This document shows, piece by piece, positions 45,120 to 56,915 of a stretch of DNA of 64,000 nt. The stretch lies in assembly GCF_000331305.1 (NCBI RefSeq), contig NZ_KB217478.1, positions 1,471,679 through 1,535,678 of the forward strand, in the 5' to 3' direction. A program made the position numbers and the translations under genes. The DNA is from Calothrix sp. PCC 7103. GTDB lineage: Bacteria; Cyanobacteriota; Cyanobacteriia; Cyanobacteriales; Nostocaceae. The notes under the pieces are model-generated. The model searched no databases, had not been told where the DNA came from, and saw nothing but the letters and a program-made list of their open reading frames with translations. The number at the start of each line of letters is the position of its first letter. Positions within the stretch are counted from its first letter, which is position 1.

Positions 45120-45172
45120 ACCTTAAGAAATATGAAATAATTATATTGATTTCTTAAAAACGTTAAAATCAT

Positions 45173-45910
45173 ATGTATGAAGACAAAGAATTTTATGATA
45201 TCCCAGATGTACACAAGTTTTACCTGGCACACCGTAGGCGCCCTGATAACCCTAATGACGCACTCGAACGTCCGCTTTTCTTAGAAATTGCAGGCAATTT
45301 AACAAATCTGGACATTATTGATTTAGGATGTGGCGATGCTTCGTTTGGCAAAGATGCCCTACTTCAAGGCGCCCGCTCGTATGAAGGTGTTGAAGTTTCG
45401 TCATCTATGCTTGATATTGCTCGTCAAACACTTGCAGGCACATCTGGGAAAGTTCGTCATGAAAGCATAGAAACATGGCGAGCAAAAGCTGAACAAGTTG
45501 ATTTAGTGTCGTCACGGCTTGCGCTAAATTATGTTGAACACCTGAAACCTGTGTTTGAAGAAATTTATAAGGCGCTTCGTGCTGGTGGGAGACTAATTAT
45601 ATCAGTTGAGCATCCTGTTATTACATCGAACTTTGCCAGTTTATCAGAAGGGCGCCGTACTACGTGGTTGGTTGATAACTACTTCAATTCAGGTGCAAGA
45701 AAACACATGTGGCTTGGCTCGGAAGTTACGAAGTACCACCATACCTTAGAAGAATATTTTAATTTTGTCACAGATGCAGGCTTTGAGTTAACCCGCGTGC
45801 GGGAATCATGCCCTGAAAGAGAAAACTTTTTGAGCGAGGAAGAATATGAGCGGCGTTTACGAATTCCACTATTTTTGTTTATTGCCGCCCGTAAGCCGAA
45901 ATTTGAATAG
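45173..45910 (+). CDS. Class I SAM-dependent methyltransferase
   Basis: A 245-aa cytoplasmic protein. Motif I is IIDLGCGDASFGKDAL, followed by the acidic residue in YEGVEVSSSMLDIAR and the post-I DLVSSRLALNYVEHL and LRAGGRLIISVEHP segments, typical of small-molecule methyltransferases (Methyltransf_11/12 type). The C-terminal EEYERRLRIPLFLFIAARK closes the fold. The substrate is unknown. No strong ribosome-binding site; a second ATG four bases on (45177) is out of frame. It is preceded by an unusual leader with a mini-ORF and alternative hairpins, which suggests inducible expression. Confidence 0.88.
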   Translation: MYEDKEFYDIPDVHKFYLAHRRRPDNPNDALERPLFLEIAGNLTNLDIIDLGCGDASFGKDALLQGARSYEGVEVSSSMLDIARQTLAGTSGKVRHESIETWRAKAEQVDLVSSRLALNYVEHLKPVFEEIYKALRAGGRLIISVEHPVITSNFASLSEGRRTTWLVDNYFNSGARKHMWLGSEVTKYHHTLEEYFNFVTDAGFELTRVRESCPERENFLSEEEYERRLRIPLFLFIAARKPKFE

Positions 45911-46235
45911 TTGTAGTACAGGTCGGAAAGCCTGTACAGTCACATAGTTTTTTTTAACCACAGAGACGCAGAGAAAACTTAAGAGTTGAGAATTTAACCA
46001 CAAAGGCACAAATAACACAAAGAAATTAACTTTTATTCATAGCTTATAAGGCTTAATAGCAATGATAAATGCGATTAAACTTATAATGGACAATCCCGCG
46101 CGTGCGACATATAATTTGTACCTTTGGGTGTTTCAATTTGCCTTACCTCACAACATTAAATGCAAATATTAATTATACTAAATATTTTGTAAAGCGGCGC
46201 CACTACCAAAAGGCATAGTTACGCAATAATAAATT
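45911..46235. other. Hairpin and STRR repeats between convergent genes
   Basis: GTACAGG-tcggaaag-CCTGTAC (45916-45937) followed by a T8 run 11 bases later probably terminates the methyltransferase transcript. CCACAGAGACGCAGAG-type repeats occupy 45957-46021. A GGCGCC lies at about 46196. No gene. Confidence 0.5.
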
Positions 46236-47351
46236 TCATGTAAATTCAGTACTAGGAAGAAAACCCGTTTCTTGAAGCAGGCACCGTAATTTTACGTGAG
46301 GAAGTTTCGTATCTTTATCTTTCATATTATTATTCGCCATTTCAACAAAGAAGTCTTGCATCAGAGTAATGATGCTGCGGTATTTAACAACGGTAGCAAC
46401 ATAGTGTTCATCTAACTTCATAATTCCATCAGTAATTCCATCAGTATGTATTTGCTCAATGTTGTCGAGTAATAAGGAGCGCAGTTCATAATTTTTTAAG
46501 CCTTCTTTGATGCCATATTTCTCCATTATCCTACGTTTATCGTTTTCCGAGCATGAATCATACGGCGCCCAAATTAGGTGTCCAATATTTCGCATAACTT
46601 CTCCGTAGTCGTAAAATATGTTTTGCTCAAAAAAAGACTCTTCATCAAGAGTCAACGCAAAACTCTTGTCAAGCACCAAACCAAAATCAGTCAAATATGT
46701 TCGCTCACCATCGGTTAGAATATTTTGAAAATGCGCGTCGAAGTGAATAATTTTCTTAGTCCTCAAAAAATCAATCGTCGCGCGTAAGTCATCTAAAGAT
46801 TTTTGAAATTTACTAGGGTTTACTTGCAGCCATTTATCCAGAACATACGGTATATACTCTAAAAATATAATCAACTCATAATTGGCATTGACTCTATCTA
46901 ACACATAATTCCGGACGTTTGCATTACCCCACTGTTCAACATCTACATCCGCACGGCGCCCGAAAAAAGGGATAATCCGATAATGGTACATTAGTGGGAA
47001 GGTGGAAATTGCTTCTTCTAATACCCAGTTAGTTGTTTTGATATGGGTAATAAGTTCACGAAAGAAACCAAAACCAGGGGAAGCAAAACCGTAATTATAA
47101 CGTGTTGGCAGGTTATAGAGGTTTTTGGTGGAGAATAGGTTGTTATATTCAATGTTTGTAACTGGAACACGTTTAACAAAGACTTTAGATTCCCCAAAAA
47201 CTATAATCTGATTAAGCCCCCAACCTGAATTTGACTCCTTTGACTCACTATTATCAAACAGAGAGCGCAATTGTGCATTATCTAACTGGGCAATTTGTGA
47301 ATTGAGCGCGAAGTACCTCTTCCTTCTAAATTCTATATCGTTATTAGCCAT
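46236..47351 (-). CDS. Protein kinase-like/phosphotransferase family protein
   Basis: A 371-aa soluble protein with kinase-fold motifs: an N-terminal VFVKRVP lysine (beta-3), catalytic loop KKIIHFDAHFQNILTDG (H-x-D-x-x-x-x-N) and metal-binding YLTDFGLVLDKSF (DFG). The region between looks like neither a typical Ser/Thr kinase nor an aminoglycoside kinase. The C-terminal roughly 110 residues are helical. Substrate unknown. It is convergent with the methyltransferase at 45173 and divergent from the rph locus. Presence beside a drug-inactivating gene block makes a small-molecule kinase conceivable, but nothing in the sequence settles this. Confidence 0.75.
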   Translation of the reverse strand: MANNDIEFRRKRYFALNSQIAQLDNAQLRSLFDNSESKESNSGWGLNQIIVFGESKVFVKRVPVTNIEYNNLFSTKNLYNLPTRYNYGFASPGFGFFRELITHIKTTNWVLEEAISTFPLMYHYRIIPFFGRRADVDVEQWGNANVRNYVLDRVNANYELIIFLEYIPYVLDKWLQVNPSKFQKSLDDLRATIDFLRTKKIIHFDAHFQNILTDGERTYLTDFGLVLDKSFALTLDEESFFEQNIFYDYGEVMRNIGHLIWAPYDSCSENDKRRIMEKYGIKEGLKNYELRSLLLDNIEQIHTDGITDGIMKLDEHYVATVVKYRSIITLMQDFFVEMANNNMKDKDTKLPHVKLRCLLQETGFLPSTEFT

Positions 47352-47446
47352 TTTACGAGCGTCCAGAAGTGCGAGATTTACAATAGCAATAGCGGAGATT
47401 GCTAAGTTTCTAATCTATGGAATTTTTAAAAATTAAATTAACCATC

Positions 47447-47522
47447 TTGTGGGGTGGGCATCCTTGCCCGCCCTTATATCAGGCACCCAATATCAGGACG
47501 GGCGAGGACGCCCATTCCACAA
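47447..47522. repeat. 76-bp inverted repeat with GGGTGGGCATCC/GGACGCCCATTCC arms
   Basis: The arms TTGTGGGGTGGGCATCCTTG and (reverse complement of the right side) TTGTGGAATGGGCGTCCTCG pair almost perfectly around a short centre. This GGGCGAGGAYGCCC hairpin is a common type of cyanobacterial intergenic element; part of one arm also appears near 63311. It lies between the kinase-like gene and rph. Confidence 0.7.
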
Positions 47523-47610
47523 TATGGAGAATTAAAAAAAATTTTACATATATGACATACTACAGAATATAACATACTACAAAATCCTTCATTGGAGGGA
47601 GGGAAAATTC

Positions 47611-47624
47611 TAGAACATGTTCTA
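47611..47624. promoter_or_regulatory. 14-bp perfect palindrome TAGAACATGTTCTA upstream of rph
   Basis: The palindrome lies 65 bases before the rph start, with GGAGGGAGGG just to its left. The GAACATGTTC core is similar to the LexA box of Firmicutes (CGAACNNNNGTTCG). Because rph genes of the closest type are found in Firmicutes, it could be an operator imported with the gene. Function is inferred only. Confidence 0.4.
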
Positions 47625-47634
47625 CTTTGGATAG

Positions 47635-50919
<3,285 letters not shown>

Positions 50920-51224
50920 AATTGTTAGCCTTCTATTGATTTAAAACCAGCAAAATAATCAATCACAATTTCAGTTTACAGAAGCCACTCGCGACTGCGC
51001 TATCTAATTCCTCTGAAACTATCAAATTCTTGCGGTCAAGTTTCCAGCTACTGGGTAAAATCTTTTTGTGACTATGGCGCCTTTGAATTACGGTTAAATC
51101 ATTAACATACTTTAGCAGCAAAAACAACTATAATTATAAATTAAGATTGCCAACTTTAAGACTTTTTGGTAAGTAATCACACAAGTGAATATAATTAGGA
51201 TTAAACGCAATTGGGTTTGCCTGT
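50920..51224. promoter_or_regulatory. Intergenic control region between azoR and the AraC-type regulator
   Basis: A 305-base divergent spacer that should hold both promoters. It includes one GGCGCC and the motif AATTACGGTTAAATCATTAA (51075-51094). A related AATTACGGTTAAATTCA lies at about 57731 and ATCACGGTTAAATCTA at about 59399. No ORF is present. Confidence 0.4.
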
Positions 51225-52100
51225 ATGAAAAGTTCTGCTACCCACCCAACTCTTAAGGATTGCTTACCCTGCTTATCTAGCGAATCGCAAGGCTGGGAGA
51301 ATATTGTAGTTGAGAAATTTCAACATCCTGCTGGACAAGGAAATTGTACCTACAGTTTGGAGCATACAATTTGTCTGTCGCTTGCCCCTCGTCCAATTCG
51401 CTTAATGCAAATTCAGGGTGGCAAAACCTATACAGGACTGTACGGCAAAGGGGACATTTCCATTACACCAGCCAAAGTGCCTTTTTTCGCGCGCTGGGAT
51501 GGAGAAGATCACTATTTACAAATTCGGATTACATCTGGGTTTATTCAAACTGTCGCCCTTGAAGCTCTCGCAATTAACCCAGATAACTTAGAGTTACAGT
51601 CAGAATTTCGGATTCGTGATCCACAGATTGAGGCAATTGGCATGATGCTGCTAACTGAACTTCAACAGGGCAATTCAGGCAGCAAGCTCTACATTGATTC
51701 CTTAGCAAACGTTTTAGCAGTACACTTAATTAGACAATACGCTACCACCAAACCGCAGATTCCTATTTTTGAAGGTGGATTATCTGAACGGCAACTATTA
51801 CAAATCTTAGATTATATCCACGAACATCTACATAAAGATATCAAGCTTATTGATTTAGCAGGTCTATTGGGTATCAGTCAATTTCATTTTAGCCATTTAT
51901 TCAAACAATCTCTTGGAACAACTCCCTATCAATATTTACTTCAACAACGGGTAGAACGCGCGAAGCAATTATTGAAACAAAATAATCACTCGATTATGGA
52001 AATAGCTTTTTTATGTGGTTTTAATAGTCACAGCCACTTGAGTAAACAGTTTCGGCAACTCGTAGGCATGACACCGAAAGCTTATAGAACGCTAAAATAA
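51225..52100 (+). CDS. AraC family transcriptional regulator
   Basis: A 291-aa protein. The N-terminal roughly 175 residues are an unassigned sensing domain (ICLSLAPRPIRLMQIQGGKTYTGLYGKGDISITPAK, cupin-like). The C-terminal roughly 100 residues contain two helix-turn-helix motifs: IKLIDLAGLLGISQFHFSHLFKQSLGTTPYQYLLQQRVERAKQLL and SIMEIAFLCGFNSHSHLSKQFRQLVGMTPKAYR, the AraC/XylS signature. It is divergent from azoR and so probably controls it, by analogy with neighbouring-gene regulation in this family. Confidence 0.92.
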   Translation: MKSSATHPTLKDCLPCLSSESQGWENIVVEKFQHPAGQGNCTYSLEHTICLSLAPRPIRLMQIQGGKTYTGLYGKGDISITPAKVPFFARWDGEDHYLQIRITSGFIQTVALEALAINPDNLELQSEFRIRDPQIEAIGMMLLTELQQGNSGSKLYIDSLANVLAVHLIRQYATTKPQIPIFEGGLSERQLLQILDYIHEHLHKDIKLIDLAGLLGISQFHFSHLFKQSLGTTPYQYLLQQRVERAKQLLKQNNHSIMEIAFLCGFNSHSHLSKQFRQLVGMTPKAYRTLK

Positions 52101-52199
52101 GCTAGCTACCGTAGTAAACACTGATATAACTTGAATTACCAACTATAAACACAAAGCTAACGCATTTGATTTGCGTCCCATTAAAACATTTACCCTGTA

Positions 52200-52230
52200 T
52201 TTACCACAGAGGCGCAGAAGGCACAGAGAA
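52200..52230. repeat. STRR-like CCACAGAGGCGCAGAAGGCACAGAG run
   Basis: Same heptamer-based intergenic repeat as at 6202, 15659 and 45957, between the AraC-type gene and the convergent VOC gene. Confidence 0.65.
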
Positions 52231-52270
52231 GAGAGATTTAAAATTTGCGCCAATAATTAATAACACAATA

Positions 52271-52669
52271 TTATGATTGTGAGTTTGGCTCAGTTATCCA
52301 CTGAACAAGTTGAATAATAACACCGTTTGGGTCTTTAACCTGAAAAAATCTTTCGCCCCAAGGTTCGGTTTCTATTGGCGTTATAATTGGCGCCCCTTCT
52401 TTTTGTAATCGACTATATTCGCTATCGATGTCATCCACCACGAAGACAATTAGCAAACCATCTGCTCGATGTCCTCGCATATGGGTTGGTTTAAAGGTTT
52501 TTAGCCCAGTTTGAAGAAAAATAAGGTTGAAACCAGCATCTTGCCTAGAGAGAGATACAAACCCGTCGGCTGACATATCTTCATTGAATCCGAAGTGTTT
52601 CTTGACAAAGGCGCCTGAAGCCGTAACATCATCCACGTTGAGTGAGATAGCTGAAGAAGTAATTTGCAT
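52271..52669 (-). CDS. VOC family protein (glyoxalase/bleomycin-resistance type)
   Basis: A 132-aa protein with two beta-alpha-beta-beta-beta modules: ITSSAISLNVDDVTASGAFVKKHFGF and GLLIVFVVDDIDSEYSRLQKEGAPIITPIETEPWGERFFQVKDPNGVIIQLVQW. The WGERxFxxxDPxGxxxxLxQW end is typical of the VOC superfamily, which includes metal-dependent dioxygenases, glyoxalases and drug-sequestering proteins. Specific function is unknown. It lies inside the resistance-gene block, which makes a detoxification role plausible. Confidence 0.85.
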   Translation of the reverse strand: MQITSSAISLNVDDVTASGAFVKKHFGFNEDMSADGFVSLSRQDAGFNLIFLQTGLKTFKPTHMRGHRADGLLIVFVVDDIDSEYSRLQKEGAPIITPIETEPWGERFFQVKDPNGVIIQLVQWITEPNSQS

Positions 52670-53090
52670 TTTAAATTCCTGAGCGTGGGACAGCGAACAA
52701 AAAAGTTTTTAGTCCTCCGAAACTTATGTATTATTACTTTCAAGATTTTTAATCAAACCAATAAGCTCACCTGGTTGAGTTAGCTAGTTAGTGATCAGTG
52801 GTAATTTTCATAACTTTATCAACCTAAAAAATTCTATATTACAATATATTACACAAAAATTAAATTCGGTCAAAAATATCGAAAAACACTTGGGCAGCAC
52901 CAGAATTGTAGTATGTGTCAGGAGGCAAAGCTTATACATCAGTCTTAGGGCTGATATATATACTTAATCTCTAATTTCTGTGTAGAGACGCGATTAATCG
53001 CGTCTCTACGTATCTGTGTGGTAAAAAGAATTGCTGCACAGTTGGTATGCCTGTGCTACGGTGTATCATCATCCCTGTGCTACAGCTTTA
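52670..53090. other. Intergenic region with a 28-bp palindrome copy
   Basis: AT-rich upstream DNA of the VOC gene, then a perfect copy of the 28-bp palindrome (52982-53009, half-site GTAGAGACGCGATT) without convincing flanking inverted repeats, then GC-richer DNA leading to the hydrolase remnant. No gene. Confidence 0.6.
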
Positions 53091-53255
53091 TTACTTGCTC
53101 AGAAAGTTGAGAATTAAGCTAGAAACTTCGTCTGGGTGAGTCAATATTGATGTATGGTCGGCGCCATCAATCCAGGCAAAGCGAATATTAGGAACCTGCT
53201 TAAACAACTTTGCCGTGTGCAAGTTGTCTTTCATGTCCTCCGCGTCTACATGCAT
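53091..53255 (-). pseudogene. Alpha/beta hydrolase, C-terminal fragment
   Basis: Reads MHVDAEDMKDNLHTAKLF, KQVPNIRFAWIDGADHTSIL and THPDEVSSLILNFLSK, then stop. This is the last roughly 50 residues of an alpha/beta hydrolase including the catalytic-His region (G-A-D-H). The nucleophile domain is absent. It lies just past the MFS gene stop on the same strand. A second, more decayed copy of the same tail is at 58443-58552 on the other strand. Confidence 0.65.
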
Positions 53256-53282
53256 TTTTTTATTACTCATAGGTACAGGCTT

Positions 53283-54488
53283 TTAATCCTTTGATGTTAA
53301 TAACGGCAAACGATACCAACCAAAAATGGCTAATTCTATTAGCAAGCAACCAAACTGTATAAGCACCTGTTCAACATTCAATAACTCGGTCATAACCCCA
53401 GCGAGTAACAAACCAAAAAGACCACCAATAAAGTGAATAGCATTAAATGATGTAAAAACTTTTCCCGCTATTATTTCTGGTGTTTCTTCAAGCAAAATTG
53501 TTTGGGACAAAGGATTACCCGCTCCCAATAACAAGCCAGCTAAACCTGTGGATAATATGACTTGGTACTGATTAGTGGCAAAGGCGCCAAGCATAATAGA
53601 ACCTCCTGTTAAAAGTAACCCACCATAGTAAATTGCTGAACGAGAAAATTTATGAGAAAGCAGTGAGAAAGATGTTGCACCAATTGTTGCCACCAATCCA
53701 AATATAGATAAACTAATGCCAAGTAATGTATTGCTACCAAACTTACTCGTCGCCAACACAGGTAGAAGTAAGCTCAAAAATGGTAGGATGGCAAAATTTG
53801 CAACCATACCAACAATTGCTAAAGGTCTAATTTCAGGGTGCTTAAAGATAAACTTTATACCCGATAACCCAGCATCTTCGGCGCCTCGTGACACTTGAAC
53901 TCGTCTTGGTATCGCAATCAAAAATATACCCGCACAGAGTAAAAAAGTAGCGGCATTAATGAAAAACGTATTGATGATTCCAGTCGCACCAATTAAAGCA
54001 ACACCGATAATTGGGCCAAGAAAATCAGCCCCATTTTCAAGTCCTCCTCGCCATGAGTTGATTTTTTCCAATGATTTGCCAGATAAAGAAGCCAAACTTG
54101 GTACTAATGTTTGTCTAGCTGAGGTTCCTGTCGGGTCAAAGAGCGCTCCTAAAAATACCAATAGAAAAATCAATAATGGGGAAACTTCATTAAAGTAAAT
54201 AAAAGTCAATGGCAAGGCGAGAACAGAAAAAAAACTCAGTATATCTGCTGTCACGCTTGTATTCCAGGCGCCGAATCTATCAATTGCGCGTCCACCTACA
54301 ATAGCAGCCAATACTATCGGAATGATGTTGCCAACACTGGCAATTCCAGCAACTAAAGGAGAATGAGTATATTGTAATACTAGTATAGGAATTGCAACAG
54401 CCGCAATTTGATTGCCCAATAAGGACAATGATTCCGCAGCGATTAAGGCAATTATTGGTATTGAACGGATATTAGCTTCCTCCTTCAA
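53283..54488 (-). CDS. MFS transporter, drug/siderophore efflux type
   Basis: A 401-aa protein with about 12 hydrophobic helices, beginning IPIIALIAAESLSLLGNQIAAVAIPILVLQYTHSPLVAGI. The motif-A-like loop is VGGRAIDRFGAWNTSVTADILSF, and FLGALFDPTGTSARQTLVPSLA plus a duplicated second half follow. It resembles the MFS_3/enterobactin-exporter and macrolide-efflux group. The substrate is unknown. The promoter region contains TACAAATGTA (54543-54552), which is also found before mph, so the two are probably co-regulated. Part of this gene's 5' end is duplicated at 55805-55860. Confidence 0.88.
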   Translation of the reverse strand: MKEEANIRSIPIIALIAAESLSLLGNQIAAVAIPILVLQYTHSPLVAGIASVGNIIPIVLAAIVGGRAIDRFGAWNTSVTADILSFFSVLALPLTFIYFNEVSPLLIFLLVFLGALFDPTGTSARQTLVPSLASLSGKSLEKINSWRGGLENGADFLGPIIGVALIGATGIINTFFINAATFLLCAGIFLIAIPRRVQVSRGAEDAGLSGIKFIFKHPEIRPLAIVGMVANFAILPFLSLLLPVLATSKFGSNTLLGISLSIFGLVATIGATSFSLLSHKFSRSAIYYGGLLLTGGSIMLGAFATNQYQVILSTGLAGLLLGAGNPLSQTILLEETPEIIAGKVFTSFNAIHFIGGLFGLLLAGVMTELLNVEQVLIQFGCLLIELAIFGWYRLPLLTSKD

Positions 54489-54540
54489 CTTCTGTTGTCG
54501 ATTGTTTAGTTAGCCTACTCAAATATCTACTCTTTAATGT

Positions 54541-54560
54541 GCTACAAATGTAGTATAATA
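54541..54560. promoter_or_regulatory. TACAAATGTAGTATA operator-like site upstream of the MFS gene
   Basis: CTACA-AA-TGTAG is an inverted repeat matching the TACANNTGTA core bound by BlaI/MecI/CopY-type repressors (family knowledge). It sits about 55-65 bases before the MFS start. The same GTGYTACAAATGTAGTATA string lies 40-50 bases before mph. Confidence 0.55.
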
Positions 54561-54600
54561 CTAAAAAGAGGAAAAATAAACAAAAATAAAAACGCAAAAT

Positions 54601-54786
54601 TTAGCTCTTATCCAACACCAACACCAGACGGAAGAGAATTTTATAGTGTGTTCGCTGCACTACCAGTTCTGGCAAAGGTATTGGTAAAATAACTTCGTGC
54701 CAATAGCCTCGCGGAGTTTTGGGAACCCAATCAGGTGATATTGACACAGCTTCACTTACTAACCAGATAGAAAATAATCTCTTCAA
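54601..54786 (-). CDS. Short hypothetical frame (61 aa), possible remnant
   Basis: Codes for MKRLFSIWLVSEAVSISPDW, VPKTPRGYWHEVILPIPLPE and LVVQRTHYKILFRLVLVLDKS. No family recognised. The composition is compatible with a real protein fragment, but no ribosome-binding site is seen. The inverted repeat TAACTAAAGTTA (54829-54840) lies 43 bases upstream of its start. Confidence 0.3.
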   Translation of the reverse strand: MKRLFSIWLVSEAVSISPDWVPKTPRGYWHEVILPIPLPELVVQRTHYKILFRLVLVLDKS

Positions 54787-54828
54787 CGCTTGTTGAATAA
54801 ATTACTTGGCATATAAAATAATAACCTC

Positions 54829-55002
54829 TAACTAAAGTTATATTTTTTTCTGGCGTATTCAGTGTAAGCTTATACTGAAGTATTAACTTCCTCATTTTTA
54901 TAATGAAGTCAAAAGATGTTTTACACTAATCATATCAAGCAATTTTTTCAAAAATTAAACGTAGTACTTAGCATCTAAGTTAACTTCCTCTAACTAAAGT
55001 TA
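54829..55002. repeat. Two copies of CCTCTAACTAAAGTTATA inverted repeat
   Basis: TAACT-AA-AGTTA occurs at 54829-54840 and 54991-55002 with identical flanks. The 162-base spacing and palindromic form suggest operator sites or a small duplication. The surrounding 54489-55239 stretch is otherwise without a confident gene. Confidence 0.5.
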
Positions 55003-55239
55003 TAGTTTTTAAACAACTTAATAAAAAATATTATAAGCAATTCTCATAGGAATAAGCGATAGTGAGACCTCTGCTATTAAGTTTTTCTTAATCAAGACTT
55101 AAGCAACAGACAGACAGAGTTTTGATTATAATGACATATAATTGTGAAAAGAAGGAATTCATTATTGTAGAATTGATGAATGTTAATCCTTTTACTTCTA
55201 CTGCAAGAAATAATAGAGGTCTACACATGCGAAAACTAA

Positions 55240-55731
55240 TCACAAGGTTTCCATCAACACACATTCCTCTCCATTATTTATAAAGGTTTCCTTAATTGCA
55301 AAACCTAATTTCTGCAAAATCCGAAAGGAAGCGTGATTTTCCTTCTTCGCACACGCCAAAACTCGTTGATAACCCAAATCTTCCATAACATAGCGCAAAA
55401 ACTCTGTTGTCGCTTCTGTGGCATAACCTTTACCCTCGCGTTCGGTCAAAAGCGCGTAACCAATATCAACAGTATCTAAAAAATCACGTTTTAATAAGGA
55501 ATTTGTGCCAATCGGTGTGCCATCTTTCAAACGAATTACATACATTCCACAATGGGGATGGTTATAACTAACTAATCGCACAATTAAATAATCTCTAGCT
55601 TCTTCAATCGTATGCACGTTTTTATCGCCGATATATTTGAGCCAACCTTCGGAGTTCATAAGACGCAATACAAATTCTGCATCATCAATAGTCGCGGGTT
55701 GTATCGTTAAGCGATTGGTTGATAAATTCAT
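55240..55731 (-). CDS. GNAT family N-acetyltransferase (RimJ/RimL type)
   Basis: A 163-aa acetyltransferase: TNRLTIQPATIDDAEFVLRLMNSEGWLKYIGD at the start, GTNSLLKRDFLDTVDIGYALLTEREGKGYATEATTEFLRYVMEDLGYQRVLACAKKENHASFRILQKLGF with the R/Q-x-x-G-x-G/A acetyl-CoA loop (REGKGYA). It belongs to the Acetyltransf_3 group acting on protein N-termini or small molecules including antibiotics. The substrate cannot be told. It lies between the MFS and mph genes. Confidence 0.9.
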   Translation of the reverse strand: MNLSTNRLTIQPATIDDAEFVLRLMNSEGWLKYIGDKNVHTIEEARDYLIVRLVSYNHPHCGMYVIRLKDGTPIGTNSLLKRDFLDTVDIGYALLTEREGKGYATEATTEFLRYVMEDLGYQRVLACAKKENHASFRILQKLGFAIKETFINNGEECVLMETL

Positions 55732-55804
55732 AAAGTCTCGCCTAATTTCTATTTATTAGTCTTAATTTTAGGTTTTAGAATTGTTTGATTTTTTTGGGTA
55801 TTAA

Positions 55805-55880
55805 TGAGTATATTCTAATACTAGTATAAAAATTGTAACAGCCGCAATTTGATTCTTCAATATTGTGTTACAAATGTAGT
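55805..55880. promoter_or_regulatory. Shortened copy of the MFS gene start plus TACAAATGTA operator, upstream of mph
   Basis: GAGTATATTCTAATACTAGT and ACAGCCGCAATTTGATT match MFS coding DNA at about 54365-54415 almost base for base. About 120 bases are then missing, and GTGTTACAAATGTAGTATAG (55865-55884) follows, matching 54539-54558. It is therefore a duplicated, internally deleted MFS 5' end that now carries the operator and promoter region of mph. Confidence 0.7.
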
Positions 55881-55916
55881 ATAGTTCGGAAAAGTTTGTA
55901 ATAATTAGATAGATAT

Positions 55917-56834
55917 ATGAGCGAAAATACAAAAACACAGCAAGAAGTACTTGAGTTAGCCCATAAACGCGGTTTGAGGATACAACCAGATTCCCTAAAA
56001 TTCAATAAATCGGGGCTTGATTTTGAAGTAGTATTGGCGACAGATAGTGAGGGAGAACGCTGGATTTTACGTTTTCCGAGACGGGAAGATGTTTTGCCAT
56101 TGGTAGACAAGGAAAAACGCGCGCTAGAGCTAATTGCTCCCCTTCTGACTGTGGAGGTGCCGCGATGGGTCGTTTGTACTGATGAACTTATTGCTTATAA
56201 AGCATTAAATGGTGTGCCAGCAGGCACAATTGATTCTGAAGCAAAAGCGTATATTTGGGAAATTGACGAAACCAATGTGCCTAATCAATTCCATGAATCT
56301 CTGGCTAGGGGCTTGGTTTCTCTTCATCAAGTTAGTATCTCAAAAGCGCGCGCAGCTGGTCTTCCGGTTGAAACCATTGAGGACGTGCGTGTGGGGATGA
56401 AGCGGAGAATGGATAGGGTAAAGAGCGAGTTTACCATTGATGAAAAATTATGGAACCGCTGGCAAAATTGGCTCGAAAGTCATGTGCTTTGGCCGGAAGA
56501 TCCGGCGTTGACTCATGGTGATTTACATGCTGGGCATATTTTTATTGATGCACAAGCACAGGTTATCGGCTTTATTGACTGGACTGAAGCAGCTGTCACT
56601 GACCGAGCAATTGATTTTGTTGCCCACTACCACACGTTCGGTAAAGATGCTCTTGATAAATTGATCTTGGCATACGCTAAAGCTGGTGGGCACGTTTGGC
56701 CAAAGATGGCAGAGCATGTAATTGAATTAACTGCTTCTTATCCAATCGCAATCGCAGAATTTGCGTTGAAGTCGGGCTTAGATGAATACAAGGAGATGGC
56801 TAGGCAGTCACTTTGCGCTTTGGATTCGGAGTAA
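55917..56834 (+). CDS. mph: Macrolide 2'-phosphotransferase (Mph family)
   Basis: A 305-aa kinase-fold protein matching MphB/MphC-type enzymes along its length: ESGLDF-type LKFNKSGLDFEVVLATD, RWILRFPRREDVLPLVDKEKRALELI (the R-x-P-R-R segment), ELIAYKALNGVPAGTIDSEAKAYIWEIDETNVPNQFHESLARGLVSLH, catalytic loop LTHGDLHAGHIFID with D202, the metal-binding FIDWTEA and the end AEHVIELTASYPIAIAEFALKSG. It transfers phosphate (GTP/ATP) to the 2'-hydroxyl of macrolide desosamine. No GGCGCC lies in the gene or for almost 4 kb around it. The operator-like TACAAATGTA upstream suggests inducible control shared with the MFS gene. Confidence 0.9.
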   Translation: MSENTKTQQEVLELAHKRGLRIQPDSLKFNKSGLDFEVVLATDSEGERWILRFPRREDVLPLVDKEKRALELIAPLLTVEVPRWVVCTDELIAYKALNGVPAGTIDSEAKAYIWEIDETNVPNQFHESLARGLVSLHQVSISKARAAGLPVETIEDVRVGMKRRMDRVKSEFTIDEKLWNRWQNWLESHVLWPEDPALTHGDLHAGHIFIDAQAQVIGFIDWTEAAVTDRAIDFVAHYHTFGKDALDKLILAYAKAGGHVWPKMAEHVIELTASYPIAIAEFALKSGLDEYKEMARQSLCALDSE

Positions 56835-56915
56835 TTTGCTTGCTATACACACAATCATTTTAAATGAGCGTGGAAGCAACAAAATCTCTTGCTCAATTTC
56901 AAGGAGGATAAACCA

